Of a DNA stretch of 64,000 nt, positions 38,075 to 44,912 are shown piece after piece. Within the stretch, counting starts at the first letter, position 1; every line of letters begins with the position of its first letter. The notes under the pieces are model-generated. The model searched no databases. It was not told where the DNA came from and was given only the letters and a program-made list of their open reading frames with translations. The position numbers and the translations under genes are program-made. Source of the stretch: Halomarinibacterium sp034670265 (GTDB lineage Bacteria > Bacteroidota > Bacteroidia > Flavobacteriales > Flavobacteriaceae); contig JAXMNU010000001.1 of assembly GCA_034670265.1 (NCBI GenBank), positions 667,393 through 731,392 of the forward strand, given 5' to 3'.

Positions 38075-38236
38075 CGACATTTTACACAAATTTGATTATC
38101 AGGCTGTTAAAAAATGTTAAATCGCTTCCGAAAACGATTGAAATTGTATCCTCCTGATTGTCAGATATTAAAATTATCGAAGAAAAATGCCTGTTTTACA
38201 AAAAAAAAGCGAAGAAATAAACAAAGTTGTAAACAT

Positions 38237-39283
38237 TTAGCGGTTCACTCCATTCTGTGAAATCCACCTAACATACTCGGCTTTATTAGCATTATGTTGC
38301 GCCAAAGTCTTGGCAAATTTATGGTACCCAAAATTTTTCACATTTGCCACAAAATAATAATAGTCATGACTTTCTGGATGTAACACTGCATCTATGGCAG
38401 AAATATCGGGCATAGCAATAGGCCCAGGAGGTATGCCTGCATATTTATAGGTATTATAAGGTGAATCTATCTCTAAATCAACATACAACACGCGTTTTAT
38501 AATTTGGTCAAAGTCGTTTTCGGTTTTCTTTTTGGCATAAATAACCGTGGGGTCTGCTTGTAGCAGCATCCCTACTTTTAATCTGTTTAAATATACCCCA
38601 GCTACACGTGGACGCTCATCTATTTTGGCCGTTTCTTTTTGAACTATAGCGGCTAAGGCAATTACCTGATCACGAGACAAACCCAATGCTTTAGCTTTTG
38701 CGTTGCGTTCTGGAGTCCAAAAGGCATTGTACTCTTTTAACATTCGATCTCTAAAGTTGGTTGCCGAAGTATTCCAATACACTTCATAGGTGTTTGGGAT
38801 ATACATTCCTAAGGCGTTATCTTCAGAAAAACCTACTTCATTTAAAAATTTTGAATCTTTAAATGCATTCAAAAATGTAAGACTATCTGGCTCCATTTGT
38901 CTTGCCAAATGTCCAGCTAGGTTTTCTAATCTTTCTTGATTATTAAATTTTACTTTTATAGGAATATTAGTGCTACGGATGGTATTAATGATATCATTGT
39001 TGCTCATTCCCCTTTTTATGATGTAATGACCAGGCTTAATATTGGCGGGATAGCCTTTTCTATTAGCAACAGCTTCAAAGGATATGTCGTCTTTTATTAA
39101 GGGTCGAATCTGCTCAAGTACATCACTAAATCTTGCCCCAGTGGGAATGTAGATGTGGGCAACATCATTATTAAACGTTGTGTTTTCAGTAAAAACACTT
39201 GTATACACAAAATAGGCAAAGCCAGCCATTACGACTAAACCCAACAATACTGTGGCTAAAACTACTTTTTTAAGATTACTCAT
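38237..39283 (-). CDS. mltG: endolytic murein transglycosylase MltG
   Basis: MltG cuts nascent glycan strands and so ends their elongation. The 348-residue membrane protein has one N-terminal helix (about 7-29), the LysM-like region, and the catalytic-glutamate motif AAIVQKETAKIDERPRVAG (about residues 208-226), followed by LLQADPTVIYA and the SPYNTYKYAGIPPGPIAMP signature. Length is normal. Its ATG overlaps the stop of the acetyltransferase by 8 bp. Confidence 0.95.
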   Translation of the reverse strand: MSNLKKVVLATVLLGLVVMAGFAYFVYTSVFTENTTFNNDVAHIYIPTGARFSDVLEQIRPLIKDDISFEAVANRKGYPANIKPGHYIIKRGMSNNDIINTIRSTNIPIKVKFNNQERLENLAGHLARQMEPDSLTFLNAFKDSKFLNEVGFSEDNALGMYIPNTYEVYWNTSATNFRDRMLKEYNAFWTPERNAKAKALGLSRDQVIALAAIVQKETAKIDERPRVAGVYLNRLKVGMLLQADPTVIYAKKKTENDFDQIIKRVLYVDLEIDSPYNTYKYAGIPPGPIAMPDISAIDAVLHPESHDYYYFVANVKNFGYHKFAKTLAQHNANKAEYVRWISQNGVNR

Positions 39284-39800
39284 GGATTAATTGATACAAA
39301 AATTCGTTTTTAAAGTTACCTTCGGAAAAAATCCAATCTTTCTTTTCTCCACTTTTCTGAAAACCTAATTTTTCAAACAGAAGAATACTCTTTTTATTGT
39401 TTGAAGTAATATTCGCAAACACTTGATGCACATTTAAATGCGTAAAACAATAGTTCGTGGTAGCATTTATAGCTTCACTAGCAAAGCCTTTTCCTCTATC
39501 CTCTTCGGAAGCAATTACAATTCCCAACCCTACTCTGCTGTGTTTTGGTTCAAAATCGAATAAATCAATAAACCCAATTACTTTCTCATCCTCCTTTAAA
39601 CAAATTACTAATCGCAATTGTTTTACTTCGTAAATATCACGGTGAGCATTTTCTAGATATTGCTTCAACACAAATTTTGAATACGGTGTTGTGGTATTAC
39701 TCACTTCCCAAACCGATTCGTCGTTCTCCAACTGATACAGGAAATCTAAATCGGATAGTTCCAACGCTCTCAAATAAATATGTTCTCCGTGTAATGTCAT
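39276..39800 (-). CDS. RimJ/RimL-type GNAT acetyltransferase
   Basis: A 174-residue acetyltransferase with LRALELSDLDFLYQ near the N-terminus, the GLGIVIASEEDRGKGFASEA acetyl-CoA region and ANITSNNKKSILLFEKLGFQ. It resembles the RimJ/RimL group that acetylates N-termini of ribosomal proteins, but other small amines are possible. The ATG at 39800 overlaps the dapF stop (ATGA), so the two are probably coupled. Confidence 0.88.
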   Translation of the reverse strand: MTLHGEHIYLRALELSDLDFLYQLENDESVWEVSNTTTPYSKFVLKQYLENAHRDIYEVKQLRLVICLKEDEKVIGFIDLFDFEPKHSRVGLGIVIASEEDRGKGFASEAINATTNYCFTHLNVHQVFANITSNNKKSILLFEKLGFQKSGEKKDWIFSEGNFKNEFLYQLIHE

Positions 39801-40570
39801 TCCCAAACGCCTTTAAATACTTGTACTGCTGGTCCTATGAGTTTTATATTTTTATAGCTCCCTCCTTCTTTCTGAAACTGTACTTCCAAGGTTCCGCCTG
39901 GAGTCTCTAAAAAAACAGATGGTGCTATTGTTTTTCCTGTTTCAAACATAGCAATAGCCACTGCCGTCACTCCTGTTCCGCAGGAAAGGGTTTCATCTTC
40001 TACACCACGTTCATAGGTTCGCACTTTAAATGTGTTATCTGAAACTTGTTCCACAAAATTAACATTGGCACCCGCTTTTCCGTAGACTTCATTTCGAATG
40101 CGTCTTCCTTCTGAAAAAACATCAAAATCACTCACATTTGAAACCAATTGCACGTGGTGCGGTGAACCCGTATTCAAGAACACATAGTCTTTAACAACCG
40201 ACACTTTTTCAACGTCATTCATTCCTAATGAAATTTTGTCATTTTCTATGGTTGCATGATGCCTGCCGTCTACAGCTTCAAAAGTAGCATCCTCTTTTAT
40301 GACGCCCAAATACATTGCAAAATGCGTGATACAGCGGCCTCCATTGCCACACATACTGCTTAGGTTTCCGTCGCTGTTGTAATATACCATATTAAAATTT
40401 GCTTCAGGATGGTTTTCCAAAAGCAATAACCCATCTGCGCCTATGCCAAATTTTCGGTCACACATAGCCGCAACAAGTTTGGTATTTTTTTTGTTGAAAT
40501 GTTCCAAACGGTTGTCAATTAACACGAAGTCGTTTCCCGTTCCTTGGTATTTAAAAAATTCTAATGGCAT
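39797..40570 (-). CDS. dapF: diaminopimelate epimerase
   Basis: DapF turns LL- into meso-diaminopimelate for lysine and peptidoglycan. The 257-residue protein shows the two catalytic cysteines, Cys74 in SMCGNGGRC and Cys197 in SCGTGVTAV, in symmetric half-domains. The frame is open to an ATG at 40594, but the ATG at 40570 begins the conserved EFFKYQGTGNDF and lies only 6 bp after a TACCTTTG -7 box. It leads the dapF / acetyltransferase / mltG run of overlapping genes. Confidence 0.95.
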   Translation of the reverse strand: MPLEFFKYQGTGNDFVLIDNRLEHFNKKNTKLVAAMCDRKFGIGADGLLLLENHPEANFNMVYYNSDGNLSSMCGNGGRCITHFAMYLGVIKEDATFEAVDGRHHATIENDKISLGMNDVEKVSVVKDYVFLNTGSPHHVQLVSNVSDFDVFSEGRRIRNEVYGKAGANVNFVEQVSDNTFKVRTYERGVEDETLSCGTGVTAVAIAMFETGKTIAPSVFLETPGGTLEVQFQKEGGSYKNIKLIGPAVQVFKGVWE

Positions 40571-40576
40571 AGAAAG

Positions 40577-40584
40577 CAAAGGTA
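40577..40584 (-). promoter_or_regulatory. -7 box directly in front of dapF
   Basis: TACCTTTG on the minus strand matches TAnnTTTG exactly and ends 6 bp before the dapF ATG. With a start site about 7 nt downstream, the message would begin at or next to the ATG. No TTG is seen at the -33 position, so this is tentative. Confidence 0.4.
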
Positions 40585-40696
40585 TAAAAACCACCGGCTA
40601 ATTGGAATGCAAAATCTGTGTTAAATACACGTTAATTAGGAAACATGTTAACAATACAATCGTCTTTTATAAGTTAATTTTAGTGTATTAATTAAA

Positions 40697-42106
40697 ATGA
40701 AATCTATTATGAAACAAACTATGCGTTTATTCTTAGTAGCCATCGTAGCGGGAGCTACTACACTTGGCGGATATAAGTTATTCGTCGAAAAAAATGAAAC
40801 AATGGCAGTTACCACTGTTTCTGAAACCCCTAATTTTATTCCTACAAACTTTACTGCTAATACTGCGTTACCTTCGGGTGTCGATTTTACCGATGCAGCT
40901 AATAAAACAGTGCACGCGGTGGTTCATGTTAAAAATACAACCATAAGTACCCAACCTAGAAATATGCGAGATTACTTTTTTGGTGGCGGTAGCGCCAGAG
41001 AAATGGTTGGTACTGGAAGCGGTGTGATTATTAGCCCAGATGGATATATCATCACTAATAACCACGTAATTGATAACTCCACACAACTAGAAGTTACTTT
41101 AAACAATAATAAAACCTACGAAGCAAAACTCATTGGTACAGATCCAAAAACAGATATTGCTTTAATTAAGATTGAAGCGAGTGAAGAGCTTCCCTTTGTT
41201 CCTTTTGCCGACTCAAATAATGTTAAAATTGGAGAATGGGTATTAGCGGTTGGAAATCCTTTTAATTTAACCTCAACGGTCACTGCCGGAATTGTAAGTG
41301 CAAAAGCACGTGATCTAAATGAATTTGACAGTAACCCACAATCGTTTATACAAACCGATGCCGCGGTAAACAGAGGAAATAGTGGCGGTGCTTTAGTGAA
41401 TACCGAAGGACAACTCATTGGAATTAATACTGCCATCACAAGTGAAACAGGATCTTATGTGGGCTATTCTTTTGCAGTGCCTTCCAACACAGCCCGTAAG
41501 GTGATTGAAGACATCATGGAGTTTGGAAATGTACAACGAGGTATTCTAGGAATTCAAGGAGGAAGTTTAAATTCCAAAAGAGCTGAAGCCTTAGGCATCA
41601 ATGAAACAGAAGGTGTCTATGTTGCTGGCATTGAAAAAGGGAGTGGTGCCGATAAAGGCGGAATTAAAGAAGGCGACATCATTAAAAAACTTGATAATTA
41701 CAAGATTGCGAAATTTTCAGATTTAGCTGGCTATTTAGGGTCTAAACGCCCTAACGATGTGGTGGATGTGACCGTCCTTAGAAATGGAAATCAAAAAGTA
41801 ATTCCTGTCACTTTAGTGAAATTGGAGGTTTACGAAATTGACGATTTAGGACTGGAAGTGAAAAACGCCACAGAAGCAGAATTAAACCTTAGAGGACTTA
41901 AAAATGGGGTCAAGGTAAACCGTGCGCTTACCAACGATATGGCACGTTACAATCTTGAAGGCATCATTATTACCCAGATAAATGATCAAGATGTGAAAGA
42001 CATAGACGATGTGAAAAAGATTATGAATCGTCGCAACTATAACGAACCTATTAAAATGACATTTGTGAATCTGAAAGGCGAATTAAACTCATTTATTTTC
42101 AGATAA
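40697..42106 (+). CDS. HtrA/DegP-type periplasmic serine protease
   Basis: A 469-residue Do-family protease for misfolded envelope proteins. An N-terminal signal or anchor (to about 30) is followed by the trypsin-like domain with His123 (NNHV), Asp153 (KTDIALIKI) and Ser229 (GNSGGAL), then two PDZ domains (about 280-370 and 385-465). Length is normal for DegP. An ATG at 40709 is a possible start. It is divergent from dapF, with a 126-bp gap, and has its own terminator. Confidence 0.93.
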   Translation: MKSIMKQTMRLFLVAIVAGATTLGGYKLFVEKNETMAVTTVSETPNFIPTNFTANTALPSGVDFTDAANKTVHAVVHVKNTTISTQPRNMRDYFFGGGSAREMVGTGSGVIISPDGYIITNNHVIDNSTQLEVTLNNNKTYEAKLIGTDPKTDIALIKIEASEELPFVPFADSNNVKIGEWVLAVGNPFNLTSTVTAGIVSAKARDLNEFDSNPQSFIQTDAAVNRGNSGGALVNTEGQLIGINTAITSETGSYVGYSFAVPSNTARKVIEDIMEFGNVQRGILGIQGGSLNSKRAEALGINETEGVYVAGIEKGSGADKGGIKEGDIIKKLDNYKIAKFSDLAGYLGSKRPNDVVDVTVLRNGNQKVIPVTLVKLEVYEIDDLGLEVKNATEAELNLRGLKNGVKVNRALTNDMARYNLEGIIITQINDQDVKDIDDVKKIMNRRNYNEPIKMTFVNLKGELNSFIFR

Positions 42107-42127
42107 AAAGAAGTTCCTTTACTTGTA

Positions 42128-42161
42128 AAGAGCCTGTTGAAGAATGTTTTCGGCAGGCTTT
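42128..42161 (+). terminator. terminator of the HtrA gene
   Basis: AGAGCCTG / CAGGCTTTTT arms around a 17-nt loop, with a T-run right after, 22 bp past the stop codon. Confidence 0.7.
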
Positions 42162-42203
42162 TTTATTTTGTTAAATATCTTTTCCGAAAACGTTTTAGTT
42201 GTG

Positions 42204-42211
42204 TACTTTTG
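42204..42211 (+). promoter_or_regulatory. -7 box of the gap gene
   Basis: TACTTTTG, an exact TAnnTTTG match 35 bp before the GAPDH start. A weak TTTC lies 19 bp upstream as possible -33 element. Confidence 0.55.
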
Positions 42212-42245
42212 CAAAAATTTTCAACCCCTTTAAAAACATACCCTT

Positions 42246-43694
42246 ATGAGTTTTGATGAAGTTTATGAAAAAGAACTTTCTTTCCAGACCGACCGCCGCA
42301 AGGCAAGTGTTCAATTTATTAATATTGTAAGTGACCTTTGGTACGATAAATCTATCGAATTGGTGCTTTTTCGCAATCAATTAATAGATAGAAACGTTTC
42401 AGAAATTTTAAACCTACACGAATACGCCGTAGAGTTTGTACAAAAGCCTATTTCCATTTTTGACAGCGTAGAAATTGCAGAAGCCATCAAAACACTAGAC
42501 CTCCCTCCTGCTAAATTGGATATTGGTAAACTTACCTACGAATACCATCTTGAAGACAACCAATATCAAGATGCCTTAGCATTTGTGAGTGCCAAACTAA
42601 AAGGTGCTAAAGAACAAAAAAATATCGTTCCTAAAGATGTGGTTTTATACGGATTTGGACGAATTGGACGATTATTAGCTCGCGAATTAATGACTCGTAC
42701 AGGTAAGGGAAGCCAAATGCGTTTACGTGCTGTTGTAACTCGTGATAAAGCCGATAAAACCATTTTAGAAAAAAGAGCTTCTTTATTACAGTACGATTCG
42801 GTTCACGGAGATTTCCCAGGAACGGTAAGTATTGACGAAGAAAATAATGCCTTGGTGATCAACGGGACAACCGTTCATATGATTTCTGCCAATGCCCCTG
42901 AAGATATTGATTACACGCAATACGGAATTGAAGATGCTTTGGTCATAGACAACACAGGTGCCTTTAGAGACGATGTAGCTTTAGGCCGTCATTTACAATC
43001 CAAAGGGGTTTCCAAAGTATTGTTTACAGCGCCTGGAAAGAATATTCCTAATATCGTTCACGGAGTAAATCACTTAGAATATAATCCTAAAAAAGTGGAT
43101 ATTTTCTCTGCGGCTTCTTGTACTACCAACGCCATTACCCCTGTGTTAAAAGCGGTTGAAGATAGTTTTGGTGTGGTAAAAGGACATCTTGAAACCATTC
43201 ACGCCTACACCAACGACCAAAATTTGGTAGATAATATGCATAAAAAATACCGACGTGGACGTGCTGCTGCGTTGAATATGGTGATTACCGAAACCGGTGC
43301 GGGAAGTGCCGTGAGTAAAGCATTGCCGTCGTTTGCTGGAAAGCTAACTTCTAATGCCATTCGAGTACCCGTACCTAACGGATCTTTAGCCATTCTAAAT
43401 TTAGAATTGGAAACTCCAACTTCTAAAGACGGTATCAACGCCATTATGAAGAAATACGCCTTGGAAGGGGATTTGGTTGAGCAAATAAAATATTCTTTAA
43501 ATAACGAATTGGTATCGAGCGATATTATTGGTTCTTCGGCACCATCGATATACGATAGTAACGCTACGATTGTTACCGAAGACGGTAAAAATGTAGTGCT
43601 CTATGTTTGGTACGATAACGAATATGGCTACAGTCATCAAGTGATTCGTTTGGCGAAGTATATTGCTGAAGTAAGACGTTATACGTATTATTAA
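42246..43694 (+). CDS. gap: glyceraldehyde-3-phosphate dehydrogenase with N-terminal extension
   Basis: A 482-residue GAPDH, about 140 residues longer than the glycolytic enzyme. The extra N-terminal part (1-135) is helical with no motif I recognise; then come VVLYGFGRIGRLLAREL (NAD site), the catalytic Cys292 in SCTTN, the HAYTNDQNLVD segment and WYDNEYGYSHQ. Such long forms are common in Bacteroidota and may serve gluconeogenesis or have another regulator. The gene is monocistronic with promoter and terminator. Confidence 0.92.
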   Translation: MSFDEVYEKELSFQTDRRKASVQFINIVSDLWYDKSIELVLFRNQLIDRNVSEILNLHEYAVEFVQKPISIFDSVEIAEAIKTLDLPPAKLDIGKLTYEYHLEDNQYQDALAFVSAKLKGAKEQKNIVPKDVVLYGFGRIGRLLARELMTRTGKGSQMRLRAVVTRDKADKTILEKRASLLQYDSVHGDFPGTVSIDEENNALVINGTTVHMISANAPEDIDYTQYGIEDALVIDNTGAFRDDVALGRHLQSKGVSKVLFTAPGKNIPNIVHGVNHLEYNPKKVDIFSAASCTTNAITPVLKAVEDSFGVVKGHLETIHAYTNDQNLVDNMHKKYRRGRAAALNMVITETGAGSAVSKALPSFAGKLTSNAIRVPVPNGSLAILNLELETPTSKDGINAIMKKYALEGDLVEQIKYSLNNELVSSDIIGSSAPSIYDSNATIVTEDGKNVVLYVWYDNEYGYSHQVIRLAKYIAEVRRYTYY

Positions 43695-43700
43695 TTGATT

Positions 43701-43730
43701 GTCATTCCGAGCAAAGCGAGGAATCTCATC
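43701..43730. repeat. REP-like intergenic repeat after gap
   Basis: GTCATTCCGAGC...GCGAGGAATCTC, with ATTCC/GGAAT outer arms. It is the same type of dispersed 'CATTCCGAG(C/N)...CGAGGAATCT' sequence that I know from many Bacteroidota intergenic regions. It sits between the gap stop and its terminator. Confidence 0.6.
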
Positions 43731-43739
43731 AACAAAACA

Positions 43740-43763
43740 AAACCCCATCCTTGGATGGGGTTT
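43740..43763. terminator. terminator between gap and the SRPBCC gene
   Basis: Perfect 11-bp inverted repeat AAACCCCATCC / GGATGGGGTTT with a 2-nt loop and T-run. It serves gap (+) and, by symmetry, the converging SRPBCC gene. Confidence 0.85.
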
Positions 43764-43767
43764 CTTT

Positions 43768-44226
43768 TTATCCTTCCACGAGTTCTTTTAGTTTTAGTAA
43801 TGCCTTTGGCCACGTTTCGGTGAAATAGGATTCATGACCTTCAAAGGCATCCATTTCTATGGTAACGGTTGTAAGTCCGTTCTTTTCCTCCAAAGAATAA
43901 TTTTCGAGACATCCTGCCCAACTTTCCACATCCGGACCTTCTAGAATTTCTTTGTCACCCTGTAACATTCCTATATGTTTAATGGATACAAACGTATTTG
44001 GGGTGTTTTTTACAATTTCAGAAATCATACCCATCTTTTCACCATGTTCTCCTTCGCCTATAAAGTACATTTTGGAACCCTCTTTCCAGGAGCCTTCAAA
44101 AGTAGAAGTGGGATTAAAAACAGTGGTCCATTGCTCATACGTTTTTTTATTAGAAATCCCGAGCATAGTGTCAAACACTTTCGAAGCTGGTGCTTTGATA
44201 ACTTGAGAAAGTTGTAATTTTTTCAT
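43768..44226 (-). CDS. SRPBCC/START-fold (AHSA1-like) protein
   Basis: A 152-residue helix-grip fold protein of the polyketide-cyclase/AHA1-like group: a cavity built of strands EQWTTVFNP, GEHGEKMGM and TTVTIEMDAFE, and a long C-terminal helix (WPKALLKLKELVE). The ATG at 44226 is taken; a GTG 3 bp earlier is less likely. It probably binds a hydrophobic ligand. It lies directly downstream of the small membrane protein at 44229-44645 and is likely co-transcribed. Confidence 0.75.
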   Translation of the reverse strand: MKKLQLSQVIKAPASKVFDTMLGISNKKTYEQWTTVFNPTSTFEGSWKEGSKMYFIGEGEHGEKMGMISEIVKNTPNTFVSIKHIGMLQGDKEILEGPDVESWAGCLENYSLEEKNGLTTVTIEMDAFEGHESYFTETWPKALLKLKELVEG

Positions 44227-44228
44227 CA

Positions 44229-44645
44229 CTAGTTTGCTTTTTTCAAAGCCATTTTTCCACCTAAATATGCCATGGGGATATACGCCAACACTAAATCGGT
44301 TACGTTATACCACATTGGTGCAGGTAGCATAAAGACAGCAGCTATCCCACCTAATAGGAAAAAGACACCCAAGCCAAGGGCAAATTTCATTTTGTGGTTT
44401 AATGCAATCTTAGCTACTACAAAAGCGCCTGCCATGGTACCTAGTGCATGGGCTAAAAAGGGTACAATAAAATGTTTTGCTTCAAATAGGTGCATGGTAG
44501 CGGCGAGCGTCTCCATAGTGGAGTTATCTAGCCCTTCTGGGTTGGGTATCAAAGAAGGGCCTAATTGAATAATCCCCATATTTACTATACTCCCCACCAC
44601 AATACCAGCTACAACGGCTAGAATATTTCGTACGATTGGATTCAT
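44229..44645 (-). CDS. four-helix membrane protein, unknown
   Basis: A 138-residue inner-membrane protein. Four hydrophobic segments are visible: about 7-27, 60-80, 86-108 and 112-130. There is no recognised domain. The next gene encodes a ligand-binding SRPBCC protein; a common function is possible but not shown. It is divergent from the S74 protein with a 267-bp gap. Confidence 0.65.
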   Translation of the reverse strand: MNPIVRNILAVVAGIVVGSIVNMGIIQLGPSLIPNPEGLDNSTMETLAATMHLFEAKHFIVPFLAHALGTMAGAFVVAKIALNHKMKFALGLGVFFLLGGIAAVFMLPAPMWYNVTDLVLAYIPMAYLGGKMALKKAN

Positions 44646-44808
44646 AATGTATTGGTTTTTAGTTGTGTACTAAAGGTAAGAAATTATCTATAAGTTTACA
44701 TCTTTTCACTTTCAAAGATATCCTAGTATAAAATGTAAAGACTTCTATTGCCTTTGAATAAAATATTCATATAGTTGATTAACAGTATGTTATGAAATAA
44801 ATACTAAA

Positions 44809-44829
44809 ACCTAACCCATAAGGTTAGGT
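44809..44829. promoter_or_regulatory. inverted repeat 1 upstream of the S74 protein gene
   Basis: Perfect 8-bp arms ACCTAACC / GGTTAGGT around CATAA, 84 bp before the start codon. No T-run follows, so a terminator is unlikely; an operator or RNA leader fold is an inference. Confidence 0.45.
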
Positions 44830-44862
44830 GCTAATATTATAAGTATGGGTAGTTTCGGTATA

Positions 44863-44884
44863 TATATTTCCTAGTGGAAATATA
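44863..44884. promoter_or_regulatory. inverted repeat 2 upstream of the S74 protein gene
   Basis: Perfect 9-bp arms TATATTTCC / GGAAATATA around TAGT, followed by ATTTTT, 29 bp before the start codon. It could be an operator or a weak attenuator in the leader. Confidence 0.45.
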
Positions 44885-44912
44885 ATTTTTAAAACTCACT
44901 ATAATATATAGC

